64,000 nt of DNA from JAYOEY01 sp038120295. GTDB taxonomy: Bacteria > Pseudomonadota > Alphaproteobacteria > MPNO01 > UBA2964. The first letter of the stretch is position 1. Each line of letters starts with the position of its first letter. The position numbers were made by a program, and so were the translations under genes. The notes under the pieces were generated by a model, which was not told where the DNA came from, searched no databases, and was given only the letters and a program-made list of their open reading frames with translations. Below are positions 1-8,271 of this stretch, in pieces. The stretch spans positions 1 to 64,000 of the forward strand of contig JAYOLL010000021.1 of NCBI GenBank assembly GCA_038120295.1, in the 5' to 3' direction.

Positions 1-750
1 ATGGACCCGATCGGGATCGGGGTTCCGGTCACCCAGCCGCGCCTGAAGGACGACACGCGCGAGCTCGCCGCCGTCGCGAAGGAGCAGAGCGCGGGCGACC
101 TGAAGCGGCTGATGCATATCAGCGACAAGCTCGCCGAGATGAATTTCGAGCGATTCCAGACCTTCAATCTCGACAACCGGAGCAACAGCGCCAAGCCCGC
201 CGGGCTCGCCTTCGACGGCGACGTCTACTGGGGGCTGGAGGCCGACAGCCTGTCGGACGACACGCTCGCTTACGCGCAGGATCATCTGCGCATCCTGTCG
301 GGCCTCTACGGCGTGCTGCGCCCGATGGATGCGATCCAGCCCTACCGGCTGGAGATGGGCACGAAGATGAAGAACGGGCGCGGCAAGTCGCTCTACGAAT
401 TCTGGGGCGCGCGCATCGCCGACCGGCTGAACGAGGATATCGCCGATCACGCGGATACGACCGTGGTCAATCTCGCCTCCAACGAATATTTCAAGGCGGT
501 GGACACGAAGGCGCTCGGGCGCAGGGTGATCGAGGCGAAGTTCCTCAACGTGAAGGACGGCAAGTCCCGCGCGCTGATGTATTACGTCAAGCATGCGCGC
601 GGCGCGATGGCGCGATGGATCATGGAGAACCGGGTCGACCGGGCGGACGGGCTGAAGGATTTCAACGCCGGCGGCTACAGCTTCGACGCCGCGGCCTCGA
701 CCGAAGACGAGCTGGTCTTCACCCGGCCCCAGCCGCCCAAGAAGGGCTGA
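1..750 (+). CDS. yaaA: Peroxide stress protein YaaA (UPF0246 family), 5' end cut off by the window
   Basis: YaaA helps limit intracellular free iron and oxidative DNA damage during peroxide stress in E. coli. The frame is open from base 1 to the TGA at 748-750. Segments such as HISDKLAEMN, LSGLYGVLRPMDAIQPYRL and NLASNEYFKAV follow the E. coli protein closely. By recalled alignment the usual N-terminus (an ISPAKTLD-type motif) lies about ten residues upstream, outside the window, so the ATG at base 1 is probably an internal methionine. The 249 visible residues cover nearly all of the roughly 257-residue family length. It is followed 47 bases later by a two-component system and looks independent of it. 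Confidence 0.9.
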   Translation: MDPIGIGVPVTQPRLKDDTRELAAVAKEQSAGDLKRLMHISDKLAEMNFERFQTFNLDNRSNSAKPAGLAFDGDVYWGLEADSLSDDTLAYAQDHLRILSGLYGVLRPMDAIQPYRLEMGTKMKNGRGKSLYEFWGARIADRLNEDIADHADTTVVNLASNEYFKAVDTKALGRRVIEAKFLNVKDGKSRALMYYVKHARGAMARWIMENRVDRADGLKDFNAGGYSFDAAASTEDELVFTRPQPPKKG

Positions 751-797
751 AAATCATCTGAAGAAGCCGCTTCCCGCTGCGCTATACTGGCCGCAGG

Positions 798-1478
798 ATG
801 GCTGAGCAATCCCATATACTCGTTGTCGATGACGACACGCGCCTGCGCGAGCTGCTGCGCCGCTATCTGAGCGAGAACGGTTTTACCGTATCCGCGGCGA
901 AGGATGCGGCGGAGGCCCGCAACCTGATGGCCGGGCTCGCATTCGACCTGCTCGTGCTGGATGTCATGATGCCCGGCGAAGACGGGTTTTCGCTGACCGC
1001 GTCGCTGCGGGAAACCAGTTCGGTGCCGATCCTGCTGCTGACGGCACGGGGCGATGTCGACGACCGGATCGAGGGGCTGGAAAAAGGCGCCGACGATTAC
1101 CTGTCGAAACCGTTCGAGCCGCGCGAGCTGTTTCTGCGGATATCCACGATCCTGCGACGCACCGGCGCGCGCGACGCCGACAGCAATCTTCTGTCTTTCG
1201 GAACATGCCGGTTCGATCCGCGCAGGGGAGAACTGCTGTGTGACGATCTGCCGGTTCACCTGACGGAAATAGAGGTAGCCCTGCTGCGCTCGCTTGCCGA
1301 GCGGGGAGGCGCGCCGGTCAGCCGGGAAGATCTCATTCGCGAGGGCGGCATCGACGGCAGCGCCCGCACGGTCGACGTGCAGGTCACCAGGCTCCGGCGC
1401 AAGATCGAACCCGACCCGCGCGCGCCGCGCTACCTCCAGACGGTTCGCGGTTCGGGCTACCGGCTGCGGCTGGACTGA
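798..1478 (+). CDS. OmpR/PhoB-family response regulator
   Basis: DNA-binding response regulator of 226 residues. The receiver domain (about 6-120) has the acidic pair at D11-D12, the phosphoacceptor D55 in LLVLDVMMPG, T82, and K104 in YLSKPF. The C-terminal part (about 130-226) is an OmpR-type winged helix, ending in the usual VQVTRLRRKIEPDP and VRGSGYRL motifs. It lies 10 bases upstream of a sensor kinase on the same strand, so the two are almost certainly a cognate pair in one operon. Receiver and kinase resemble the OmpR/EnvZ-like pairs common in alphaproteobacteria; the stimulus cannot be read from sequence. Confidence 0.95.
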   Translation: MAEQSHILVVDDDTRLRELLRRYLSENGFTVSAAKDAAEARNLMAGLAFDLLVLDVMMPGEDGFSLTASLRETSSVPILLLTARGDVDDRIEGLEKGADDYLSKPFEPRELFLRISTILRRTGARDADSNLLSFGTCRFDPRRGELLCDDLPVHLTEIEVALLRSLAERGGAPVSREDLIREGGIDGSARTVDVQVTRLRRKIEPDPRAPRYLQTVRGSGYRLRLD

Positions 1479-1488
1479 CGGACGCAGC

Positions 1489-2805
1489 ATGGCGCGCTGG
1501 ATCAAACAGTTTTTGCCGAAGTCCCTGCTGGGGCGGTCGCTGCTGATCATCGTGACGCCGCTGGTGCTTCTGCAGGTGGTGTCGACCTGGATCTTCTACG
1601 ACCGCCACTGGGAGCTGATCACGCGGAGACTGGCCACGGGTGTCGCCGGAGAAATTTCGAGCGTGATCGACAACCGCCGCAATTTTCCGGGACCGGACAA
1701 CCAGGTCTGGCTGTTCTATTCGGCGGCCGCCAATATGGGGCTGCAAATTTCGTTTCGTCCCAACGACATTCTGACCAACAGCCGCGACCAGGCCGGCAAC
1801 ACACGGCTCGACCGGTTGCTCGGCAACGCGCTCCGCGAACGGGTGCGCCGGCCTTTCACGATTGATTCCGAAACGCGGGATCGCGAAGTCCGGATTCAGA
1901 TCCAGCTGCCTGACGGCGTCATGGACGTCACCGTGGAGCGCGAACGGCTGTTCAGCTCGACGACCTATATTTTCGTGATGTGGATGGTGGGAACGTCTCT
2001 GGTCCTGTTTGCGGTAGCGATGATGTTCATGCGCAACCAGGTCCGCCCGATCCGCCGGCTGGCGCGCGCCGTCGACAGTTTCGGCAAGGGCCGCGACGTA
2101 CCGGATTTCAAGCCCGAAGGGGCGACCGAAATCCGGCAGGCCGCAGCGGCCTTCAACGTCATGCGCGAACGCATCCAGCGCACCATCACGCAGCGCACCG
2201 AAATGCTGGCGGGCGTTTCGCACGACCTGCGCACCCCGCTGACGCGTATGAAGCTGCAGATCGCCATGCTCGGCAATGACGAGGCGGCGGAGGAAATGCG
2301 CGGCGACGTCGCCGAGATGGAGAAGATGGTGGAGGAATATCTTTCCTTCGCGCGCGGCGACAGCGCCGAAAGCATGGTGATGACGGATATCGGGACCATC
2401 CTCCGCGACGTGGCGCGAAACGCCCCGGCGGGCGGCGAGCCCGTCTCGGTCGAAACGGAAGGCTCCCTGGAAATCCCGGTCCGCCCCAACGGTTTCAAGC
2501 GCGCGATCACCAACCTGGTCAATAACGGGCTGCTCTATGGCGGCTCTGTAACGATCTCCGCCCGAAGGAATGGGGACCAGGTCGAGATTACGGTCGACGA
2601 TGACGGGCCCGGCATCCCCGAAGCCGAGCGGGAGGAAGTCTTCCGGCCGTTCTACCGGCTTGATTCGGCACGCAGCCCCGACACGGCAGGAAGCGGTCTC
2701 GGCCTTACGATTTCGCGCGACGTGCTGCGCGCGCATGGCGGCGACCTGACGCTGGAGGAATCGGCGCAGGGAGGCGTGAGGGCGCGCCTGCGCCTGCCGG
2801 TTTAA
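1489..2805 (+). CDS. EnvZ-type sensor histidine kinase
   Basis: Membrane histidine kinase of 438 residues, partner of the preceding regulator. The start at 1489 (MARWIKQF) is chosen because the frame upstream overlaps the regulator gene and reads as shadow sequence. It has TM1 at about 14-36, a periplasmic domain of about 120 residues, TM2 at about 160-182 and a HAMP linker. The H-box VSHDLRTPL carries H245. The N-box (ITNLVNNGLLYG) and G boxes (DDDGPGIP, GSGLGL) are intact, so it should be active. Its 3' end overlaps the convergent TetR gene by 4 bases. The periplasmic domain resembles EnvZ-like proteins, which fits an envelope or osmotic signal, but that is inference. Confidence 0.93.
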   Translation: MARWIKQFLPKSLLGRSLLIIVTPLVLLQVVSTWIFYDRHWELITRRLATGVAGEISSVIDNRRNFPGPDNQVWLFYSAAANMGLQISFRPNDILTNSRDQAGNTRLDRLLGNALRERVRRPFTIDSETRDREVRIQIQLPDGVMDVTVERERLFSSTTYIFVMWMVGTSLVLFAVAMMFMRNQVRPIRRLARAVDSFGKGRDVPDFKPEGATEIRQAAAAFNVMRERIQRTITQRTEMLAGVSHDLRTPLTRMKLQIAMLGNDEAAEEMRGDVAEMEKMVEEYLSFARGDSAESMVMTDIGTILRDVARNAPAGGEPVSVETEGSLEIPVRPNGFKRAITNLVNNGLLYGGSVTISARRNGDQVEITVDDDGPGIPEAEREEVFRPFYRLDSARSPDTAGSGLGLTISRDVLRAHGGDLTLEESAQGGVRARLRLPV

Positions 2806-3416
2806 CGATTAGTATCCGCGCGCGGTCGACTGTCGACGATGCCGAACGGCAGCAGCGCAGCGAAGCGCTCTCCCTGACTGAGACGCTTGTCGAGGAACGC
2901 CATGGTCTTCGTCAGATCCTTGCTGTCGTCGCGCAGCCAGACGCGGAACGCCGCCGCGTAGATGGCCGAAACGCCCTTGACCCGCAGGCGGCCCGCCAGC
3001 CCGGAGGTTCCGATGCCCGCGGATTCCAGCGTCCAGCCCATCGATCTGTAAAAACGCGGCGCGAGACACAGCAGCCCCATGGGATCGGCGGGCATGTCCC
3101 GCATGATCGACGCCAGCGCCGACTTCATCGGCGCCAGAGCGTCGAACCGGCGCAGAAGCGCATCGAGCACGCGATCGTGCGCGGGCTCGCCGTCGGATGA
3201 CGGATCGCGCCCGGCGACCACGGCCTCATCGGTACGGCGCATGATCTCCGCAACGATTGCCGCAGTAGAGCCGAACTCGCGATGGAGCTGGGAGAGTGAC
3301 ACGCCGGACCGCTCGGCGATATCGCCGAGGCCGACATCGCGCCAGCGCCGTTCCTCGGCGAGCGCGACCGCGCCGTCGACGATTCGGCCTCTTACGGGTT
3401 TCGGTCTCTTCGCCAT
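2802..3416 (-). CDS. TetR-family transcriptional regulator
   Basis: One-component regulator of 204 residues. Residues about 10-55 form the helix-turn-helix (VGLGDIAERSGVSLSQLHREF), with the TetR-type spacing before a divergent, mostly helical C-terminal half. The ligand pocket cannot be assigned. It overlaps the end of the sensor kinase by 4 bases tail-to-tail and is divergent from the RpoH-like sigma gene, with 124 bases between. A promoter-like element lies directly against its start codon, which suggests a leaderless transcript. Possible targets are itself and the divergent sigma gene, from position only. Confidence 0.85.
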   Translation of the reverse strand: MAKRPKPVRGRIVDGAVALAEERRWRDVGLGDIAERSGVSLSQLHREFGSTAAIVAEIMRRTDEAVVAGRDPSSDGEPAHDRVLDALLRRFDALAPMKSALASIMRDMPADPMGLLCLAPRFYRSMGWTLESAGIGTSGLAGRLRVKGVSAIYAAAFRVWLRDDSKDLTKTMAFLDKRLSQGERFAALLPFGIVDSRPRADTNR

Positions 3417-3422
3417 ACGGGG

Positions 3423-3450
3423 ATTTTAGACGCGAAGAGCGGGTTTTCAA
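3423..3450 (-). promoter_or_regulatory. Sigma70-like promoter for the TetR gene, probably leaderless
   Basis: Reading the minus strand, TTGAAA (3450-3445), a 16-base spacer and TAAAAT (3428-3423) form a good -35/-10 pair. The -10 ends only 7 bases before the ATG at 3416, so transcription would begin at or next to the start codon. Confidence 0.4.
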
Positions 3451-3540
3451 TCATCTTTCGGACAGGACGCACCCGATTGAATTGGGCGAGCGGCTATGCG
3501 ATTGTTGGGGTCAGTCGCCCAAACGCTCCCAGAAGACGTC

Positions 3541-4413
3541 ATGAAGCCTGCCCCGCGCGACAATTTCATGAGCCTGATCCTCCGCCAGCCGCGGCTGTCG
3601 CGCAGCGAGGAGCGCGACCTGCTGCTCCGGCTCCGGCGGGGCGATGAGGAAGCGGCGACGAAGCTGGTCACCAGCCATTTGCGTTTCGTGCTGCATATCG
3701 CGCGCCGATACCGCAGCCAGGGCCATTCGCTGGCGGACCTTATCCAGGAAGGGACGGTTGGCCTCATGGAGGCCGTCAAACGCTTCAATCCGGAGCGAAA
3801 CGTGCGGCTCTCGACCTATTCGATGTGGTGGATCCGGGCGGCAATCCAGGACTACGTCATCCGGTCCCGCTCGCTGGTCAGGATGGGAACGACAGCGGCG
3901 CAGCGCTCCCTGTTTCTCAATCTGCGGCGCGCCATGGCGCAGCGGCTCGACGGCGACCGCGTCAGCGAGGATATCTCGCGCTGGTTCGCTTCGCGCTTCG
4001 ACATGTCAGTCAGCGATGTCGTCGCCTTCGCCCGACGCATCGCAAGGCCCGACCAGTCGCTCGATACGCCGATTGCGGAAAGCACGGCAGTTTCGTCCGC
4101 GACGTCTCCCCTGGAACGGCTGATCGACGACCGGCCTACCCCGGAAGACAGGCTGCTCGCCGCCAACGAGCGGCGGCTCTGGCGCCGAAATCTGATCGCG
4201 GCGCTGAAATCGCTGCCGCCGCGCGAACTGCTCATCATCAAGCGGCGCTTCCTGGCCGAGCGCGCACCGAGCCGCCGGGCGCTCGCCGCCGAGCTCGGAC
4301 TGTCGAAAGAGCGGGTGCGCCAGCTAGAAGTCCGCGCATTGGGAAGAATGAAAACGCTGCTGGAGCCGTTGCGCGATAATGTCGCAGGCCATGGCGACAC
4401 CGCGACGGCCTGA
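3541..4413 (+). CDS. rpoH: RNA polymerase sigma factor, RpoH (sigma-32) family
   Basis: Alternative sigma factor of 290 residues. Region 2 is clear: DLIQEGTVGLMEAVKRF followed by STYSMWWIRAAIQDY. After it comes the RpoH box QRSLFLNLRR, which separates RpoH proteins from housekeeping RpoD. Region 4 ends with a helix-turn-helix, ELGLSKERVRQLEVRAL. The ATG at 3541 is preferred over an in-frame ATG at 3496 because an AGAAG precedes it and RpoH proteins begin close to this point. Alphaproteobacteria often carry two RpoH paralogues, for heat and for oxidative or singlet-oxygen stress; which one this is cannot be decided here. It is convergent with proC, 3 bases apart. Confidence 0.88.
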   Translation: MKPAPRDNFMSLILRQPRLSRSEERDLLLRLRRGDEEAATKLVTSHLRFVLHIARRYRSQGHSLADLIQEGTVGLMEAVKRFNPERNVRLSTYSMWWIRAAIQDYVIRSRSLVRMGTTAAQRSLFLNLRRAMAQRLDGDRVSEDISRWFASRFDMSVSDVVAFARRIARPDQSLDTPIAESTAVSSATSPLERLIDDRPTPEDRLLAANERRLWRRNLIAALKSLPPRELLIIKRRFLAERAPSRRALAAELGLSKERVRQLEVRALGRMKTLLEPLRDNVAGHGDTATA

Positions 4414-4416
4414 TCC

Positions 4417-5226
4417 CTAACCGGCGAGTTCGCGCGACCGGTCAGCCGCCGCGGCAACCGCGCGGCGCATCAGCGGCGACAGCCCGTCATCCGCCATCAG
4501 AACCTCCAGCGCGGCTGCCGTGGTGCCGCCGGGGCTGGTGACGTTCTGTCGCAGCGTCGCCGCGGAATCGTCCGATTGCCGAGCCAGCTCCCCGCTGCCG
4601 GCGACGGTCGCGCGCGCCAGCCGTTCGGCCAGGTCTGGCGCCAGGCCAGCCGCGATACCGGCATCGGTCATCGCCTCGATCAGCAGGAAAACATAGGCAG
4701 GACCGCTGCCGGAAACCGCCGTCACCGCGTCGATCAGCGCTTCGTCGTCGACCCAGTCGAACTCGCCGACCGCTTCCAGCAGGGATTGCGCCAGCATCCT
4801 CTGCGCATCCGTGACGGGCGCATTGGCGAAGGCAACCGTAATCCCGCGCCCAATCGCCGCAGGCGTATTCGGCATGGTGCGGACGATCGCGGCTTCTTCG
4901 CCGAGGAATTTCTCGAAACTGGCGACCGTGCGCCCGGCGGCAATCGACAGGAAAACGGTCCCGGGCCGGACGAAATCCCGGTAAAGCGGCAGGATGTCGT
5001 CCATATTCTGGGGCTTGACCGCAAAAATGACGATATCGGGCAGGAAGTCCCCGGCAACCTCATCCACGCTCTTTGCGACGGTCACGCCATAAAGCTTTGC
5101 GACCTCTTCGCCGGCGAACGGCTCGATGACCGTCACATCCGCTGCTGCGACATCGCCGGCCAGCCAGCCGCCCAGCATCGCGCCGCCCATCTTGCCACAC
5201 CCGACCAACAGTATCCTCGCGCCCAT
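4417..5226 (-). CDS. proC: Pyrroline-5-carboxylate reductase
   Basis: Final enzyme of proline synthesis: NAD(P)H-dependent reduction of 1-pyrroline-5-carboxylate to proline in the cytoplasm. The 269 residues are of normal length. The N-terminal Rossmann motif ILLVGCGKMGGAML, the NTPAAIGRGIT segment, and the C-terminal dimerisation domain with SGSGPAYVFLLIEA and VTSPGGTTAAALE are all present. It is downstream of the YbjN gene on the same strand, but a terminator lies between them, so it probably has its own promoter. Confidence 0.96.
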   Translation of the reverse strand: MGARILLVGCGKMGGAMLGGWLAGDVAAADVTVIEPFAGEEVAKLYGVTVAKSVDEVAGDFLPDIVIFAVKPQNMDDILPLYRDFVRPGTVFLSIAAGRTVASFEKFLGEEAAIVRTMPNTPAAIGRGITVAFANAPVTDAQRMLAQSLLEAVGEFDWVDDEALIDAVTAVSGSGPAYVFLLIEAMTDAGIAAGLAPDLAERLARATVAGSGELARQSDDSAATLRQNVTSPGGTTAAALEVLMADDGLSPLMRRAVAAAADRSRELAG

Positions 5227-5263
5227 CGGAAACCTCCCTCAATTTGACGGTCGACAATACAGG

Positions 5264-5291
5264 CAACAAAAAGGCGGGGCCAAGCCCCGCC
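5264..5291 (-). terminator. Rho-independent terminator after the YbjN gene
   Basis: A perfect 8-bp GC stem (GGCGGGGC / GCCCCGCC) with a 3-base loop spans 5273-5291. On the minus strand it is followed by TTTTTGTT, just after the YbjN stop at 5316. Confidence 0.8.
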
Positions 5292-5315
5292 CTCAAGCGT
5301 TGATATGTACCGTCG

Positions 5316-5822
5316 TCAGGCTTCGCCCACCGTCTCGATCATGGCGGCGTCGACCGCTTCCTCGGGCGTCTTGCCGCCCCACACGACATAGTGGAAGGCA
5401 GGATAGAAACGTTCGCATTCGAGCAACCCGATCTCGACAAGGTCCTCGACCTGCTCCACGCTGACCGAAGAGACGCCGCGCAGCAGCGCCGAGTGTCTGA
5501 ATACCGGCAGCCCGCGATCCGCCCACAGATCGAAATGGCCGACCGCGAGCTGCTCATTCACCCGCGCCAACGTATCGTTGAAAGCACTGCGCCGGTGATC
5601 GGGCACCGTCAACTCGAACGCGCAGGCGAAATGCAGCGCGTTGAGGTCGTCTATCCATGAAAAGAACAGGCGGTAGTCGGCCCATCGGCCCGACAGCTCC
5701 ATCGACACCTCGTCGTCGCTGCTGCGCTCAAAGGGCCACCCCTGGGCGCCGGCAATCTGTTCGACCAGCTCTATGGGGTTGGACGTCGTTGTCTTGCGTT
5801 CGTCAAGCGCCGCTGTCGCCAT
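5316..5822 (-). CDS. YbjN domain-containing protein
   Basis: Soluble protein of 168 residues matching the YbjN family, whose fold resembles type III secretion chaperones and whose E. coli member affects motility and stress traits when overexpressed. The alphaproteobacterial form is recognised from IELVEQIAGAQGWPFER near the N-terminus, WADYRLFFSWIDDLNALHF, and the C-terminal FHYVVWGGKTPEEAVDAA. No signal peptide or membrane segment is seen. A strong terminator follows. The function is unknown; a protein-protein adaptor role is a guess from the fold. Confidence 0.85.
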   Translation of the reverse strand: MATAALDERKTTTSNPIELVEQIAGAQGWPFERSSDDEVSMELSGRWADYRLFFSWIDDLNALHFACAFELTVPDHRRSAFNDTLARVNEQLAVGHFDLWADRGLPVFRHSALLRGVSSVSVEQVEDLVEIGLLECERFYPAFHYVVWGGKTPEEAVDAAMIETVGEA

Positions 5823-5949
5823 GGTTGCCCCCTTTGCCCCTTCCAGACACTACACCACAAGATATCCAGCCTACATGAAGATTTTGTGTCGGGCCATCAA
5901 TCAAATACCATATGTAGGGTGCCAAACCATGAGTCGCGACGCAACAGCA

Positions 5950-5988
5950 ATATCGGGCCAAAACACCCGATATCGACGAAAATTTTCG
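5950..5988. other. Two palindromes between the YbjN and ubiK genes
   Basis: ATATCGGG (5950-5957) pairs with CCCGATAT (5966-5973) across an 8-base loop. A second perfect 12-base palindrome, CGAAAATTTTCG, lies at 5977-5988. They sit in the 209-base gap downstream of ubiK and upstream of the YbjN gene, both minus strand. They could be a terminator for ubiK or operator sites; there is no convincing T-tract. Confidence 0.3.
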
Positions 5989-6031
5989 AATCTGTGGAAA
6001 AGACTGGAACGGCCGGCGAAGCCGCTGCGTT

Positions 6032-6331
6032 TTACTTTTCTGGCGGGGATCCGGCCTTACGGGAAACAGCCTTTTTCTTCGACCCGCGGGCGCTGGCTTT
6101 TTCCAGGGCTTCCAGGCGTTTCGCCAGCTCCTCTTGCTCGGCGCGCGCCTTGATCGCCATCTCGCGAACCGCGTCGAACTCTTCACGCGTCACAAGGTCC
6201 ATCGACGACAGAATCCGTTCCATCTGCTGGCGCGCCAGCGTCTCGATCTCGCGCCGGATACCGGCCAGCGTCCCAACTGCCCCGCCGGCCACCTTCGCGG
6301 CATCGTCGAACATCCTGTTACGGGTCTGCAT
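6032..6331 (-). CDS. ubiK: Ubiquinone biosynthesis accessory factor UbiK (BMFP family)
   Basis: Small helical accessory factor of 99 residues. UbiK (YqiC) binds UbiJ and supports the aerobic ubiquinone-synthesis complex. The ATG at 6331 (MQTRNRMFDD) is chosen because family members begin this way and the longer frame adds low-complexity sequence. Residues about 45-80, with LVTREEFDAVREMAIKAR and EELAKRLEALE, form the family's C-terminal coiled coil. The tail is Lys/Ser-rich. It is divergent from hldD. Identification is strong; its role here follows the family. Confidence 0.88.
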   Translation of the reverse strand: MQTRNRMFDDAAKVAGGAVGTLAGIRREIETLARQQMERILSSMDLVTREEFDAVREMAIKARAEQEELAKRLEALEKASARGSKKKAVSRKAGSPPEK

Positions 6332-6427
6332 AGGTCTCTCCGGCGATTTGCTGTTCCTGTTTTCGGTATGCGCCTCAGTATGGGGAAGGCGACCGGGCGC
6401 TTCAAGCGCTCTCACGCTTCTGGCTGC

Positions 6428-6457
6428 TTGAAGCGGCGCGCTCCCCTGCCCTATAAG
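6428..6457 (+). promoter_or_regulatory. Promoter candidate for hldD-lgt-midA-pgeF
   Basis: TTGAAG at 6428-6433, an 18-base spacer and TATAAG at 6452-6457 precede the hldD ATG at 6478, with a purine-rich AAAGGA just before the start. Spacing is near optimal for sigma70. Confidence 0.4.
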
Positions 6458-6477
6458 TCTCGCGAAAGGACCGTACC

Positions 6478-7464
6478 ATGTTCCTCGTTACCGGAGGCGC
6501 CGGCTTTATCGGCTCCAACCTGCTGGCCGGGCTCGAAGCGTCGGGCGCGACCGACCTGGTCGTCGCCGACCGGCTTGGAGACGAAGACAAGTGGCGCAAT
6601 ATCGCCAAGCGCGATCTTGAGGACATTATCGAGCCGGAATCGCTTGTCGGCTGGATCGACGCCATGCATGGCCGGATCGACTGCGTGTTCCATCTGGGCG
6701 CGATCTCGGCGACCACCGAAACCGATGCGGACCTCATCGTCGAAAACAATTTCCGGCTGTCTCGCGACATCTGGGACCGCTGCACGCGCTACCGTATCCC
6801 GCTGGTCTACGCATCGTCCGCCGCGACCTACGGCGACGGAAGCGCTGGCTTCGACGACGTTGACACCCGCAAGGCGCTGGCAGCATTGCGGCCCCTCAAT
6901 GCCTATGGCTGGAGCAAGCATCTGTTCGACCGGTGGGTCGCGCGTCATGTCGAGGCCGGACGCGGTGCGCCGCCGCACTTCGCCGGGCTGAAATTCTTCA
7001 ACGTCTACGGGCCTAACGAGTATCACAAGGGAGGCATGATCAGCGTGCCCCTGAAAAATTTCCGGGAGATATCGGCAGGCGGCCCGGCCGTTCTGTTCCG
7101 CTCGCACCGCCCCGATTACGAGGATGGCGGCCAGATGCGCGATTTCGTCTGGGTGGGCGATTGCGTCGATGCGATGATCTTCCTGTCGCAGACGCCGACA
7201 GCATCCGGCCTGTTCAATCTCGGCACCGGCAAGGCGCGCAGCTTCGCCGATCTGGCGCGCGCCGTGTTCGCCGGCATGGGCCGCCCGCCGGAAATCGAGT
7301 TCATCGATACGCCCGTGGCGATCCGCGACAAGTACCAGTACTTCACCCAGGCGAGCATGAAACGGCTGCGCGCCTCCGGATACGACAGGCCTTTCACCAG
7401 CCTGGAAGACGGCGTCGGACGCTACGTGTCCGAATTTCTCGCGACCGAAGATCCGTATCTGTAG
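6478..7464 (+). CDS. hldD: ADP-L-glycero-D-manno-heptose 6-epimerase
   Basis: Last step of ADP-heptose synthesis for the lipopolysaccharide inner core: epimerises ADP-D-glycero- to ADP-L-glycero-D-manno-heptose using bound NADP. The 328-residue extended SDR has the nucleotide motif TGGAGFIGS at 5-13, S113-S114, and the catalytic YGWSK with Y143 and K147. The HldD-typical segments KFFNVYGPNEYHKG and GQMRDFVWVGDC are present. Length is normal. It is followed by lgt after 3 bases, so the two envelope genes are probably cotranscribed. Confidence 0.96.
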   Translation: MFLVTGGAGFIGSNLLAGLEASGATDLVVADRLGDEDKWRNIAKRDLEDIIEPESLVGWIDAMHGRIDCVFHLGAISATTETDADLIVENNFRLSRDIWDRCTRYRIPLVYASSAATYGDGSAGFDDVDTRKALAALRPLNAYGWSKHLFDRWVARHVEAGRGAPPHFAGLKFFNVYGPNEYHKGGMISVPLKNFREISAGGPAVLFRSHRPDYEDGGQMRDFVWVGDCVDAMIFLSQTPTASGLFNLGTGKARSFADLARAVFAGMGRPPEIEFIDTPVAIRDKYQYFTQASMKRLRASGYDRPFTSLEDGVGRYVSEFLATEDPYL

Positions 7465-7467
7465 ATC

Positions 7468-8259
7468 ATGTTCGCCATCGCCTTTCCCGCGATCGACCCC
7501 GTTGCGATTGAGCTCGGCCCGTTCGCAGTCCGCTGGTATTCACTCGCTTACATTGCCGGCATCGTTCTGGGCTGGCGCTATATGCTGCGGCTGACGGCCC
7601 GCACCGGAGGCGCCGTCGAGCGAGACCATGTCGACGATTTCGTTGTCTGGGCTACGCTCGGCATCGTTCTGGGCGGCCGGCTTGGGTTCGTCCTGTTCTA
7701 CCGGCCCGAGTACTATCTCTCGAACCCGCTTGAGATACTCGCCATGTGGAAGGGCGGCATGTCTTTCCACGGCGGCACGCTGGGCGTCATCGTCGCAACA
7801 TGGCTGTTCGCCCGCAGGCGCGAACTCAGCTTCCTCTCCTTCGGCGACCTGATCTGCGCCGCGGCGCCGATAGGGATGTTCTTCGGTCGCATTGCGAATT
7901 TCATCAATGGCGAGCTATACGGCCGTGTCACCGACATGCCCTGGGCGATCGTGTTTCCCCGCGGCGGCGAGTTGCCGCGCCATCCCAGCCAGCTTTACGA
8001 GGGAATGCTCGAAGGCGTCGTCCTGTTCGCCGTCTTTGCGATCCTGATTTACCGCTACGACGCGCTGAAAAAACCGGGCACGATCATGGGCGCGTTCTTC
8101 GCGGGATACGCCCTCGCCCGGAGCCTGGTCGAGTTCGTCCGCGAACCCGACGCCAATCTGGGTATCCTGTTCGGGTTCATCACGATGGGCCAGCTTCTGT
8201 CCGTGCCGCTGCTCGTGATCGGGATATGGCTGATCCGCCGGGCGCAAAATGCAGGGTGA
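7468..8259 (+). CDS. lgt: Prolipoprotein diacylglyceryl transferase
   Basis: Inner-membrane enzyme that moves diacylglycerol from phosphatidylglycerol to the lipobox cysteine, the first step of lipoprotein maturation. The 263-residue polytopic protein has the Lgt signature RIANFINGELYGR, the GGMSFHGGTLG segment and HPSQLYEG, which hold the residues needed for activity. Several hydrophobic helices are visible, ending in LLSVPLLVIGIWL. It starts 3 bases after hldD, and the MidA-type methyltransferase follows after 12 bases. Confidence 0.96.
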   Translation: MFAIAFPAIDPVAIELGPFAVRWYSLAYIAGIVLGWRYMLRLTARTGGAVERDHVDDFVVWATLGIVLGGRLGFVLFYRPEYYLSNPLEILAMWKGGMSFHGGTLGVIVATWLFARRRELSFLSFGDLICAAAPIGMFFGRIANFINGELYGRVTDMPWAIVFPRGGELPRHPSQLYEGMLEGVVLFAVFAILIYRYDALKKPGTIMGAFFAGYALARSLVEFVREPDANLGILFGFITMGQLLSVPLLVIGIWLIRRAQNAG

Positions 8260-8271
8260 CGTGATTTTCCC

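Noticed and set aside
1384..2736. 450-codon frame opposite the sensor kinase
   Set aside because: The plus strand carries intact histidine-kinase motifs; the opposite frame is arginine/alanine-rich shadow.
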